Source: Pelecanus crispus
Taxonomy: Eukaryota; Chordata; Aves; Pelecaniformes; Pelecanidae
Direction of reading: 5' to 3'
Length of the DNA stretch: 64,000 bases
Assembly: GCF_030463565.1 (NCBI RefSeq)
Contig: NC_134646.1
Coordinates: 20,998,796-21,062,795 of the forward strand
A program made the translations under genes and the position numbers. A model generated the notes under the pieces. The model saw only the letters and a program-made list of their open reading frames with translations, was not told the origin of the DNA and did no database searches. Every line of letters starts with the position of its first letter. The stretch's first letter is position 1. Positions 1 to 12,215 of this stretch are shown piece by piece.

Positions 1-485
1 CCTGGAGGGTGCCAGTGGTAACCAGCTGCAACCAGCTTAGAAAAAGGATGCCAGAACTGAGTGCTTCTGCACACTAGTGCCCTGAAAATAAATATGCAAG
101 CTCCCCCATGGCAGGGTCATAAAATAACAAAATAAGCATGTATGTACATGGTCCCTTGAGCCCAGGGTCCATCCTTGGACAGCAAACACCCAGGGAGGAC
201 ACAGGACCAGGGCAGACTAATGGTGGTAACTCCCAAGAGGCTTTTGGCTTCCAGCCATCTCCAGCCCTGGGGTGTGTCCAATCCAAGTCACCGGTTCCCA
301 GAGCATGTTCCATTCTGTGTGGGCACTGACAGGAGCAGGGCTGGCTGGCTGCAAATTTGGGGTCCCTCAGGATGTTTTTAATCGATAACCTTTTTGAGGA
401 GCATCTTGTACGAGCATGTTGCTCTTACTGCGTGGGGAGCAGTGCTCAGCCTCTGTGCTCTCACCCCCTCATGCTTTCTGTGCAG
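1..485 (+). other. SCD5: SCD5 intron (3' part)
   Basis: This is the 3' end of the intron upstream of the first SCD5 exon in the window. It ends in a pyrimidine-rich stretch and the acceptor TGTGCAG at 479-485. I see no other gene here; short open frames have no recognisable product. The earlier SCD5 exons, including the first histidine box, lie outside the window. Confidence 0.85.
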
Positions 486-3400
486 AACGACATCTACGAG
501 TGGAGCAGAGACCACCGCGTGCACCACAAGTATTCAGAGACAGATGCGGACCCGCATAATGCCCGCCGTGGCTTCTTCTTCTCCCACATTGGCTGGCTGT
601 TCGTGCGCAAGCACCGGGATGTCATAGAGAAGGGGAGGAAACTGGATTTCACTGACCTGCTGGATGACCCTGTTGTCAGGTTCCAAAGAAAGTAAGTGGG
701 AGCTGCCTCATGTGAGGCAGGCTGGAGAGGTCCCTCTGCCTGGTTGTCTAGTTGTGGCTCAGTCCTTGTTTTTATCTTTCCCTTTTCTCCCCCAAGATAT
801 CCCTGCCACCTTGATTGCAGGCATTAGGACTGCCGTCCCTCTGGCCTCCACTGTTGCCATGTGGCTGACGCTTGCTGACTGTCCTTGCAGGCTCTGCTGC
901 ACAAGCAGTGAGCCCTGTCCTTGTCCCTCTGTTTTTCCAGAAACCCAGGGCTGGCTGTGAAAACAGCCACAGCAGAAGTTGCTGGGATCTTGGCCTTCTC
1001 CTTTGATCATTGGAGCAAATGCTGTAATCACTAACTGCCTTAATGCAGAAGTGCACGTTTTACTCTGCAAACTCATCTGTGGCACCTGTGGGCCAGCATA
1101 GACCAAGCACTTCCTCTCCCAAGACAGTCATTCTTCACAGGATTAATTATCTCCCTTGAGAATTAGCACAGACCTACTTCAGTTTGCTATGCGCTCTGCA
1201 AGAGGTGGGAATTGAGCAACATGCTTTGTCCTCTATGTGAGTACCTGTATTTTAGGCACAAGGTGACTGTCTCTGCCTGCAAGCATTTGGTCCAGGTACT
1301 TCAGTAAACCACATAAGCTCATTTCTGAGTGTTTTATGGGTGAGGGGAGCAGTCAGTTGAGTCCAGAAATCATTCTTTTTTGCATTAGAGAAATCCATGC
1401 ACTAGCAGAATTACCCCTGCATCAGAAGAGCTCCAGGAGCGAGGAACTCACTGCCCTCCACATACTGTTGCTTTTTACTGGTTCCTCAGTGGGCAGTGCC
1501 TGTTTGCAAAGGCTCCCTTGCAGTTTGCTGCAGCTCTTCTTGGTTGTGTTATTGCCTTTTCCAAGACAACAGCATCTCATGAGAAGCAGGCTCTGCTGCT
1601 GTGGTGGTGCTGCAAATGTTGTGAAGAAGTATGTTTTCTGCATGGAGTTTACCTTCCCTTATCTGGGAAGAAAAATTCAGGTTTCTCCTTTCTATAAGGT
1701 TGAAGTGTTGGGTTTTTTTGACAGCATGGAAAACCTGGCAGGTCAGATCAGTAAGAATCATCATAAACCCTTTGTCACATTTCATTTTAAGGCCAGATTG
1801 TTAGCTTTGAATTTAGTGGTGCTGGTGAGCTGTGGATGAAGTACCACTCAGTTTAAAACCACATCACTTCAGCTGAAATCACAGTACTGTTCCAGGCATG
1901 ACTGACAGCAAAATTTACCCTCTGTGAAAAACAGAGCAATAATCCTGCATGTGATGTGAAAGAGAGGGTCACAGGTGAAGTGTCTTCATGACAAAATTTT
2001 CATGTGGTGAAAGCAGCGCTGTTCCCAAGCATATATTGAGGCATTGGTTCCCCTGAACTCCAGGTAAGGAGATTTCTCATTCCAGGGTGTATGTTTCAGT
2101 CAAAGATAGACAGAGAAAACATAGTCAGGTGCTTGTTTGGATGTGAGATCTCATGTCTTCATCAAAGACTTCAGTCTGGGCTTTTTGTGTCTCACAGAAT
2201 GGTTTTAAGTGGTGCCTGATAAGTTGTTTTCATGTTTTATTTTATTTTCCTGGAGTGGGAGAGGCTTTGAACTCTGAAGGAGTTTTCTGGACTGGAAAAT
2301 ACTTTTCTTCTCCAGCTCTACTTAAATCCTGGCCTTGAATTGATGAGGTTTGCAAACCTTATCTGCAGCCTGGTTCAGAAGTCAGTCAGATGAGTAGGAA
2401 ATTATCTGTTATCTTTGGTGGAACGAAGAATAGGGCCTGTTTCCTTTGGAGGGCCTTCGTTCAGGTAAGTGAAGATAGAGTTTTCACCATGGTTGGTGTT
2501 TCTGGAGAGCTACAGATCTCCTGAAGCCCAGCATGTGAGGCACAACCTCCAAACAGCAGCAAAAAATATCAAACAAAGAACTTGCAGGGCAAGAGGTTAA
2601 TTTATTTCATACACAAGATGGTCAAAACTAGCTGGTGTGTTATAGATGAGAACTATGTTCATGGAAACTTTCTTCCTTCCAAAAATGCTGCTAATGTTAA
2701 CATTTCTCCGATCCTCTGTGGGTTTTAATTGAAAATTTTTTGTTTGTTTTTGTCAAACCAAATTGACAGTTCTTCCTATCTGAAAAACTTTCAGCAAATG
2801 GAAAGTTTTAATAACTGTTTAATAAATCCAAACTCTGTTCTTCCTCATCCCTTCCAGAAAAATCAACAAAAGCAAGGGTCTATTTTAAACCTGTCATATG
2901 GTCGCAAATAAGATGGGTCTTACTTTGTGTTTCTTTTCTTTCTGCACCCTTCAAAATCCTGTCACCTCAGCCTACTGCTCCAGTTTCATGCGGCCATTTG
3001 CTTTGATGATGATACCCCAGGATCACTGTGGGCTCTAGTGAATCTGGGCTCCAGGGAGGTGGAAGGGCTCAGTGGGGAAGATGGGGCCTTGTTTCCTCTC
3101 GAGCTGGGACACATTGTAGGTGCCTCCCAAGCTGCACTGTCTTGCTGCTCTCCGCTTATGAGTGCCATTAGCCCGTTCTCCATTTAGATTATTTCCTATC
3201 TCACTTTTGGCTTTGCCTCCCCACTACTTGCTGAGCTGCTCCCTTTCTCCACTTGCCTTGGATTAATTCCCCCAGCATGATTTTTCTTTTTATTTCTCCT
3301 GCTGTGGTCTCTGCTCTTCGCCTCTGTGCTCCCTGCATCCTATGCTCTCTCTTCCCTGCCTTGTCTGGGCATGTGGCTTTAGCTGTACTATAAAGCTTTC

Positions 3401-5092
3401 CTGTTTGTTCTCAGACTGTTTGGCTTCTTCCTTCCCCACACACTGATTTTTGTCCAATATATGAAGGAGTGGCAGGGCTTGTGCCAGTCAGTAGGCTTTG
3501 GGAGCAGCAGTAATCCTGGCCCCTAGGCCCAGATGTATCTTTCTCCTCACCCTTGGTGGGGTGCCCGTAGTCTCTTGGCAGCTGCTTTGGGTCTGCCACC
3601 ACTGTTGGAGCTCATGCAGTAGCAGTGGTATAGAAAGGAGCTGCTCCTGCCCTGTGCTGCAGGTTCCCTTCTGATCTGAGCATGGGGGAAGTCTTTGCCA
3701 GCTCTTAGCAGTAAATGTGTTTCCAACACAGCTCCACCGATGCCATGCCAAGCCCTGGGCTTTTCCAGTCCCAGAGCTGGACCCTAGGTGCAGGGTGTGC
3801 AGCCAACTCTGTGCTTCCCCAGGTTTAAAGATGTTCAATCTGGGAGGTTTGCTCTGGGACTGGGTCTTGGCTGTTCAGCTCCAGTGTTACCTGCTGCTTC
3901 GGGGTTTCCGGTTGTCTTGGCATTTTGAATTGCACTTGGAAAAATTATGTCAAGATTGTGGATGTCTTGAAATGTTCCCTGCTGCCTGGTTATGGGGCCA
4001 GCCCAGGTTATGCCAGGGGTTTCTGGCAGAGCCGTGTCTCCAGAGATGCAACCCCACTTCACCCCAGCTGTCATTTCCATCACAGTAATGGTGTTCTTTT
4101 CTTTCCCCACAGGTATTACAAGAGTTCGGTTGTGCTGATGTGCTTTGTGATCCCTACCTTTGTGCCGTGGTACCTCTGGGGTGAGAGTCTGTGGAATGCC
4201 TACTTCCTTGCCTCCATCCTCCGGTACACCATCTCTCTCAACGTCACCTGGCTGGTCAACAGTGCTGCTCACATGTATGGCAACCGCCCTTATGACAAGT
4301 ACATCAACCCCAGGCAGAACACCTTTGTCACTCTAGGAGCCATTGGTAAGTGCTGTAGCCCTGGGTAGAGCTTTGCAAACTCAGAGCGACGTCCCATCCT
4401 GTTTCACCCTGGTCAGGGCTTTGGGCACCTGCAACTGGACACCACTTGGAGCCAGGGCTTGGAGCTTGCGCATCCTAGAGGAAGGCTCCCTTGTTCTACT
4501 GATGGTGCCCACATTGAAATAACACCATGTAGTCTCTGGGCAGAGATGTGTTCACAGTAGCAATCCTCTCTTCTCAGCAGTCATCTGGGGACAGTGCAGC
4601 AGAAATAAGTGACTCTGCTTCTTACTTAGTTGCGTGTCTCCCCTCTTGAAGCACTTATGGTTTTCTTCCCTGAGCGTAAGGGGTGGGACATGCCCTTTCT
4701 TACTGGGGAGGAAAGCCCAAAGCACTGAAATTAAGTCCGTTGTGGGTCTGCCCCAGAGGTCTTCCGTAGCCAGGGGTGGAGCATAACCTGCACTGGATTC
4801 AGGACTTGGGAAACGGGTGCTGGGATGTCCCACATGAGAGTGTTCCTAAGTTCATAAATGTGCCAGCCATGTGGTCTTTAAACTCCCTCTCTGTTTTTCA
4901 GGTGAGGGTTTCCACAACTACCACCACACCTTCCCATTTGACTACTCAGCCAGTGAGCTGGGCCTGAAGTTCAACCCCACAACCTGGTTCATTGACTTCA
5001 TGTTTTGGTTGGGGTTGGTCACTGACCGCAAGCAGGCTCCGAAGGAGATGATCCAGGCTCGCAAGGAAAGGACTGGAGATGGCAGTGCTTGA
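486..5092 (+). CDS. SCD5: Stearoyl-CoA desaturase 5 (3' part, three exons)
   Basis: This is the C-terminal 209 residues of an acyl-CoA delta-9 desaturase, an ER membrane di-iron enzyme that puts a cis double bond into stearoyl- and palmitoyl-CoA. Exons are 486-691 (206 nt), 4113-4345 (233 nt) and 4902-5092 (191 nt, stop TGA 5090-5092). All have GT/AG borders, and reading phase joins cleanly (QRK-YYKSS and GAI-GEGFHNYHH). The first exon carries the second histidine box (HRVHH in DHRVHHKYSETDADPHNARRG). The second carries two hydrophobic segments (VVLMCFVIPTFVPWYLWG and FLASILRYTISLNVTWLV) plus NSAAHMYG, whose Asn and His are metal ligands in SCD1. The last exon carries the third box, HNYHH. 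The tail (KERTGDGSA) resembles SCD5 rather than SCD. The neighbours TMEM150C, ENOPH1, HNRNPDL and HNRNPD match the SCD5 locus, which is the main reason for choosing the paralogue. The family is about 330 residues, so roughly 120 N-terminal residues lie upstream. Confidence 0.95.
692..4112 (+). other. SCD5: SCD5 intron
   Basis: A 3.4 kb intron between the second-histidine-box exon (donor GTAAGT at 692) and the next coding exon (acceptor CCCCACAG ending at 4112). I see no RNA gene, mobile element or coding exon in it. Confidence 0.85.
4346..4901 (+). other. SCD5: SCD5 last intron
   Basis: A 556-bp intron with donor GTAAGT at 4346 and acceptor TTTTTCAG ending at 4901. It splits the Gly codon before EGFHNYHH. 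Nothing else is recognised in it. Confidence 0.88.
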
Positions 5093-6580
5093 AAAGTGAC
5101 GCTTCGCTGTGCCAGCACTGTTGTTCACATGGGTGGGTGGGTGCGTGCGCCCCCCTGTGCCTGTGTTGGATTTATTTTCCTCTGGGTGAAATTAGTTTTT
5201 TCAGATCAGTTGGGCCGAATTAATTCCCCATGAACAGATTTCTTGTGTCCAAACTTAAGACTATTAAATGTGAAAATGTTATATATTATTTAATATTATA
5301 GTTAAACAGGAGAGAGATTTGATTTTAGTCACTGTAGTTCATGTCTGAAATACATTGTAATTTGCTTGTTCATGGTAAATGTTGGCAGATTGGAGGAATT
5401 ATCCTTTCCAAGTGCAGTTAGGGGAGATTTTTGTTTCTACTATTAATCAAATATACTTTTGAAATGCATCTCTTGGAGGGGATGTGGCAGGGCCCAATGT
5501 GCTGTTTCAGCTACAGACTAATGGAAAGGACAGTAACAGCACTGATGAAAAATAGTATGTCCAAGGGGGAAAATCAGCCTAAATTTAGTTACACATTAGT
5601 TTGAAAACCTGCTTTCTTTTTGTTACCCCTGTTAGCCAGCCCAGTGCGCTTCTGTCTTTGCGAAATATGAAAACCATTTATTGCTGAGCAGGCTTTTGTG
5701 TTGAAGATTAGCCTCTATACAGGCCAAAATACCAACTGATGCTAAGTTGAGATGATTCCTTTGTTGTCGCATATACTTGTACTTTGTAAAGGTATAGAGC
5801 TCAACCATGTCTTAAGCCAAATAATGCTTTGGTTTCAATGTTTGGAGACCTAAGTTATATTCTAATCGGTCATGGACATCGATGCATGCATATTTTAGCT
5901 CCTTTTGCACAAGAGGCCTCTTAATTTCTTTTTCTGCCTTTGACTAGCTGGTCTTAGAAAACGGACCTTTATCTAAGTCAGGGTGTCTACTAACATTTCA
6001 GCTGCATGCAACATCCATTGGTTTCTAAGCAAACTATAAAGACAGTTATGTAGCTTCTGAATTTTAACAGTTGCCTTGTTTAAAAAAAAAAAACGGGGGG
6101 GGGGGGGAAGAAAAAATACTAAAAAAAAAAAAAAAAAAGCATGTGGAATTAATGGGACATATAGCCCTTTGTGTTAGATATTAGCCAGTGCAGGAGAGAG
6201 GCTTTGTACTGTCAGCATTGGAGCACTTTTGAAGATAGAGAGCATGATTTTCCTTTATAAAGAAGCTTGCTGCCTTGCCTGTCGGAGACGGAGTGCCTGT
6301 TTCCCAGGTGCACGGCCCCACACCCTGGGCAAGGCAGGGATCTCAAGATAACTGAGACTCAGGCCCAGATATTTTCAAGAAAGATGTAGAACTGGAAAAA
6401 ACAATTAAAATGGTTTCTTTTTTGTTCTGTTTCTTGTTTTTTAAATGATGCCATATAGTGTAAAAGAGTTGTCTTCATTCTGTATTTCATCCAGCAGGTG
6501 TTTTAACAGTGTTACTTTGCCATTAATGATGTGTAAACTCTTGAGTGATTTACAATAAACAGTTATGAGTTAGACTGGCT
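5093..6580 (+). other. SCD5: SCD5 3'UTR
   Basis: About 1.5 kb from the stop codon to the region just past the AATAAA at 6554-6559. It is AT-rich and holds a homopolymer block (A12 at 6082-6093, G13 at 6095-6107, A18 at 6121-6138). A possible proximal poly(A) signal, ATTAAA, sits at 5263-5268 only ~170 nt after the stop, so a short 3'UTR isoform is possible. The 3' limit is inferred from the signal, not from a transcript. Confidence 0.75.
6554..6559 (+). terminator. SCD5: SCD5 poly(A) signal
   Basis: A canonical AATAAA followed by a GT/T-rich stretch (GCTGCTGTGTTTTATTCTG) about 20 nt downstream, as expected for a cleavage and polyadenylation site near 6575-6585. Confidence 0.7.
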
Positions 6581-9500
6581 GCTGTGTTTTATTCTGAAAC
6601 AACTCCCAAAGCAAAGGGCTTTGTGCATCACACATCAGAATTACAGCAGTGTTTTGCTTGGTGTTTCCAGCTATTCACTTGGTGCAGCGTTTCCAAAATA
6701 CCTACCCCGCTCAGCATTTCTGTTTTCCTCATCAGTGGAAGAGAAGTGTTGTCAAACAGAAGGGCACAAAGAGATTTGATTACTTCAGGCTTAGTGGCCA
6801 AGCTGATAGAGGGGAAAAAGAAAATTCAAGCTAACATAAGCTTAAAAGGAGACTGTGACAAGTTCTTGCGTGTGAAAATCCTACTTTAATAGCAAAATAC
6901 CAGCCCAATGTGGCTGCAGGACAATGTTTTGACCAAAAATATTAAGTACTTTGGTTAGATTTTGCTGTAAGTTCTCCTTGTTTCTGCTGAGGTGTGCCTG
7001 AAGACTTGGGTGTGCCAGAAGTCATGTCTTGATGTGCATTCGTGCGGAGTTGGGGCCATTTGACAGACATGGGAATTACATGCACATGAGTAGGAGACAT
7101 CTCCCCACCACCCCATACAGTGCCTGCAGGAGGGGGTGCAAACAGGCTCCAAGAGGTGCTGGTTAGAAAGATAGTGCTATTGTTTCCTTCTTCGTGTGGT
7201 TGATGGGCAGTTGGAGAGTGCCAAAAACCATTGGGAACCCGCCTTCAAAATGATGCGGATGATGAGTTTGGACTTGATGTTTGAGTATAGGAGTGAAGCT
7301 GGGAAGATGCTCAAATGTCTAATCTTACTGGTGCTCCTGTCATTTAATTTGCGCAATTTCCTGCTGGAGAACTGCAGTGAATGCACTTTACAGCACTTAA
7401 AGATCAACAGGAAGATGTGTATCTATCACACTTCAGATCCTTTTTGTTTGTTTGTTTTCTTTTGTACGGCTATTACTTGGACTTCCTTAAGCTGATTCCT
7501 GTCAAGTACATGGTGTAAGAAGAATAACTGACCCTGCAAAGAGGTATGTGCTGTTCTGAACCTCTCTGACTACCTGAAATTACAACAAGGTATTTTTTTT
7601 GGTTTGGTTTGGTTTTTTTCCCCCCCTGTGGGGGGGACTTCAGCAGCAACCGCAGTTCCAGTGGGATTCAGGGATCTGAGATTTTGAAACCATTGGCAAG
7701 TTACCCGTGGTTTTGAAAAACTGAAAGTAAGTAAAGAAACATTCAGAAAAGGAAAATTTCCTCCATCAGATGTCTTACCTTGGAGCTTGTACTTGCCTTG
7801 AATTTTGGTAAAACAAGGAACACTTCTGTGCATTTCCTTTTTTCCTTATTTGTTTTGATTTTTTTTTTTGCGTGTCTGTTCTGAATTTTTTGCTTGTTTG
7901 TTTTGATTTTTTTTCTTTTGGAAATAATTTTGTCCATGTTCTCTAGCGTGGTCTTCCCTTTCTCAAGAAGATATAGGGTCTCTGGGAGGGAGGAAGGGTC
8001 CCAGCCACCTCCCAGGCCAGCTGCTGGATCCACCTACAGCTGCATGCAGTGACATGGGGAAGTCATGGAGCCTTAGTAAGGTGGGTACCTGAGGCATGAG
8101 CTGCACATGTTTCTGTGGACTTTGGCACCTCTCCTGCTGAGCTGGTAGTCAAGGACCCCCCTAATGCTTTCTGAGCAGCATAAAACATTGAGGGACTGCT
8201 GGTCGATGAGTGGCTGGCTGTAAGCTGGGCTACACCAAGGATACAGTGACTGTCAACCTCTTCTAAGACCTGATGGTCTGACAGTGCCTGATCTTCTGTT
8301 GTCTCTAACTGTTTTCGGCACACTGAACCATCTGGAATAACACCACGTAGGACTGAGAACAAGAGGTATTCGTACGCTATCTTGTGCAGTGTTGTGCTGA
8401 GTGTTTCCAGGCACTCAGCTTTGGCATGCAGCAGGGACTGGATCTTTTTTACCGTTTTTCCTAGAACTGGTGAGGCCCTTAGGAGATGCAGTGTTGACTC
8501 AGGAGTCATGTGCTCCTTCCGCAGCAGAAACTGCCAAGCAGGTCACCTGCTTTCTGTCGTGGGGTGGCTCGAGGAAACGCTACGCCTGCCCTCAGACTTG
8601 GCACAATCGCTAAAGGAGGATTTCAGCTGTAACTTACAGTAAGTACTGGGCTATGCAAATATTGAAACCCTGTCCTGGCTGTGTACAAACACGACCGTTA
8701 GGGTGTGGTGTGAGGCCAAGGTTGTGATAGCTGACTACAGAAGAGCTTCCAGGCTCCGTCTAACCCCATCTCTGCTGTGGTCAGGCACATGGGCTGGGCT
8801 GCATTTGGGTAATCCCCCAAAGCAGGAGGCAAGCATAGGCAAAACCTGCTGGTACTGGAGTTATACCTCAAAAGGGGCTGCAGTGAGAGGGTGAGTGCTG
8901 GCACTGAAGAAATGCATCAGTGTTCACAGTCCCTGAAGAGCAGACATCTGTGCCATCTTCTGCCCAGCAGCCCCACTGCTGTGCTCTGGAAAGCTGGCGG
9001 CAGTCCTGCTCTGCACTGTTGGGCCAGGTGCTGCGCCAGGGTCCTGCGTGGCAGCACCAAAACTTCACTTAGTCCTTTAGCACTTGGATGCAGAGCTTTA
9101 GCATGGGGACCTGGGGTGGGAAAAGGGTGTGTGGTCAGCCCTGGACTGGTCACCAAATCCCTGAGCCAGTTTAAAATTACCTGGTGAAAGCAGGAGATTG
9201 CTGGGGCAGGAATGCAGAGGCAGCTGCCTGGGGCATCGGGGGCAGATTTCTGCCCACTCCCTCCAGTGGCTCTGCCGTTTCCTTGTAACCCTGGGTGATG
9301 TCTCCATCCCTATCTCCCTCTGCAGCTTGCAAGTGCAAGGTGACTCCTGTCCTCTGGCTGGCATTGCTAATTTTTCAGGCCCAGAAATCAGCAGCCAGAA
9401 CACAGCTTTCTGGAAATAAATCCAGCAGATGGGAAATGCTTCAGGTATCACATCAAGCTGTTGGGGTGGGAGGCTCCCAGGGGAAAAGAAAAGGGCTTCT

Positions 9501-11697
9501 GATAGGTCTCCTGTGTCCATGTGAGCCTAGGAATCCATGCCAGGCTGGAAATGTGGTGACAGACCTACAGGCTCTGGTCAGCCGATGTTTGGGGTATTTG
9601 CAGCTGGGAGGGCTCTCAGTTTGGAGGGATTTTTAGTGGTTGATGATGTGCCCAGACTGTGGCCCCAAAGGCACAACCAGGCTGGACTTGTATTACCTTG
9701 GTATTTTTGCTCCTGGACTGTTTTGTAGATGTACCCTTATGTAGAAAGGGTCTCACAGGGAGTTATGGGGCTCCTTTTTACCATCTTCTGGGGTGCTTCT
9801 GGGAATCAAGGTACAATTTCCCTTAAGATCTTCTTTAAAAGAAGAATGAAAAGAAAAACTGAAAGCAGAGCCTAGTGGGAAAGGAGACATTTGCTAACAC
9901 ATGCCCACGTGCCCCAGCTCCCGCAATGACTCTGGCTCAGTGGTGCCCAGCCCAGGAGCTGAAACCTCTGGCATCCAGGGGTGCACACCCAGCAACACCA
10001 GCCCCACTAGACAGGGGGGAAAAAAAATGCAACCCCCCTGAAACCTAGCAAAGTGCTGTTTGTGGAGGAGCCAGGGGTGCCCCTGCATGGGCAGAGCTGA
10101 CCCCCAGATGGTTTGGAGGCTTTTTGCTGTATAAATCACCCCTAGCACATGGGGTGCATTGCATTTACCGAGTGCATCTCCTGCTGTCCCACTTCCTGGA
10201 GAATTAAACCCTGATATAGGCTTTTTCTGAGAAAATGATAGCACAGTTGCCACCCTGGTTTTGCGAATCTGCAGCCAGCTGACCCCAGCAGGCCTGTCCA
10301 GCTGCTCTGTGCCCCCAGCTGCTACCACACCCATCCCGTCCTGCTGGCTTTGGTACAACTGTAGCAAGCCACAGGGAGGTGAAGGGTTTGCAGCTTCCTG
10401 CCAGGAGCTGTGCTGCTGCCCCCCCACTCCGCTTCCTGCACCAGCCACTGCCAAGCTGGGGTTAAATCCAAAAGGGCAGGGAGCAAAGGTATGGCCCCAG
10501 AGCAGGTAAAGGTGGGGCCCTGCCCCACACCAGCTGCATCTGTAAAGATAAATCCACCCCCCAAGAGAAGCAGATGAGCAGCAAAGCCTACAAGCAGGAC
10601 AAAAAAAAAAAAAAAAAAAAAAGGTCCCCTTTTGCAGGCCTTGGAAGATGCCAGGGAGAAAAGCTCCAGTGAGCGGCACAGATAAAAAGTGTAGGTGAAA
10701 TGGTGCCTACTATCTCTGCACAGTAATGCGGTAATGCCTAACCTCAATATTAACTGGGGGTACTAAGTTTTCCTGGCTGACATAATTCCATTAGTGTTTA
10801 TAACATAATAATAGGAAATCATCATTTTACTAAATCTCATTATTCTTAAAAAAATAATTTGTCTTTTTTACAGCATTTTCTCTGCTTCATATAGGACTGT
10901 CCTCCTGCCGGGCCAGAACACGCACCCATTGGGGCCAGGACATGCCAGCCTGCAGTTCTCATCTACACAGACAGGCACTTCAAGGTTTCCTCCCCAGAGT
11001 TCGGATCCTGACCATCTTGTGGGCAAGTCCTGTTTATCCCATGTATTTGCCATCACAGCGGTAATACTTTTGACTTACGTTTTTATGGAAAAAATTTTGA
11101 AATTTTGTATCCATTTTCTCCATTTCCCTTCCTACCATTTAAATGGTGTCACTTTCTTGCAGTGAGATGGAGTGGGTCACTTCAATTTGCTGCTCCAGTC
11201 CCAAATCCAAGTGAATTTTTCTCAGGTGGGATCATGTGGGCAAGCTGGGAAGATGGAGCATTTCATCTTGGAGAGCTGTGATCTGGGGATATTTCTTAGG
11301 GTGAGAGAGAGCACTTTGCAGGTGACTGCCTCTCAGCAAATCCTGAGCACGCCTGTTAATGCCAAGCCAAGGGTGTGCATGCTCAGATGGCATTTGTTTA
11401 GCAGCAGGACATTTGGAGAAATGAAGTCTATCACAATATTTAAAAAGCTGGATAAAGGAACAGATGGCTTTGATATGAGATGATCTGGCTAATGAAATGA
11501 GGGTTAACACTTAAACAGAGAAACAGTTGCTTAGGCCCTGTATTTAGCCCATGCATCAGGGTATGGAGCAGCTCTGATGGCTGCTGCTGAGTGATCCTTG
11601 GCCCCTTTCCCCTGCCGCTCCTGTTTCTGGGTGGGCGATGTTTCTCGCCAGGCCTTGCTCTGGCTTGGGAGCAGAAAGGAGCAGGACAGGAAAACCA
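6581..11697. other. Intergenic, SCD5 to CR1 copy A
   Basis: About 5.1 kb with no gene I can support. It contains poly-T/G and C/G runs near 7590-7635, T-rich stretches near 7860-7920 and an A run of about 22 nt at 10601-10622. Open frames here are short and low-complexity, with no recognised domain. One of them, on the minus strand at 9894-10679, only stays open through the A run. Confidence 0.6.
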
Positions 11698-12215
11698 GAT
11701 GCTGAGGGGAGACCTTATCGCTCTCTACAACTACCTGAAAGGAGGTTGTAGTGAGGTGGGTGTTGGTCTCTTCTCCCACGTAGTTAGCGATAGGACGAGA
11801 GGAAATGGGCTCAAGCTGTGCCAGGGGAGGTTTAGATTGGATATTAAGAAAAATTTCTTCACGGAGAGGGTAGCCAAGCATTGGAAGAGGCTGCCCAGAG
11901 AGGTGGTGGAGTCACCATCCCTGGAGGTGTTCAAAAAATAGGTAGATGTGGCACTTTGGGACATGGTTTAGTAGGCATGGTGGTGTTGGGTTGATGGTTG
12001 GACTGATGATCTCAGAGGTCCTTTCCAACCTTAATGATTCCTAGTTTTTACTTTCATTAAAAAATAATCCAGCCACCAAGCCAGGAAACATGAAATTGCT
12101 ACTCTACCCTTAACTGGTTTAGTGGTGGACTTGGTAGTGTTAGGTTAATGGTTGGACTAGATGACCTTAAAGGTCTTTTCCAACCTAAACAATTCTATGA
12201 TTCTATGATTCTCAG
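11698..12215 (+). mobile_element. CR1 LINE copy A, 5'-truncated, double 3' tail
   Basis: A 5'-truncated CR1 retroposon. It opens inside the ORF2 C-terminal region (frame reading [19 protein letters not shown], then [17 protein letters not shown] and a stop). Two successive CR1 3' ends follow. The first (about 11942-12040) contains GTTGGGTTGATGGTTGGACT and CTTTCCAACCTTAATGATT. A spacer of roughly 75 bp with TTTCATTAAAAAATAATCC follows. The second (about 12116-12213) contains GGTTGGACTAGATGACCTTA and ends in ATTCTATGATTCTATGATTCT. The 5' edge is judged by comparison with copy B in TMEM150C intron 1, which has the same 3' structure. It is non-coding today. Confidence 0.9.

Noticed and set aside
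486-5092. SCD (SCD1 type) instead of SCD5
   Set aside because: Exon lengths fit both paralogues, but the C-terminal sequence and the TMEM150C-ENOPH1-HNRNPDL-HNRNPD neighbourhood indicate SCD5.
9894-10679. 261-codon minus-strand frame between SCD5 and TMEM150C
   Set aside because: It contains a poly-Phe run from an A homopolymer, has no recognisable domain and no neighbouring promoter; intergenic noise.
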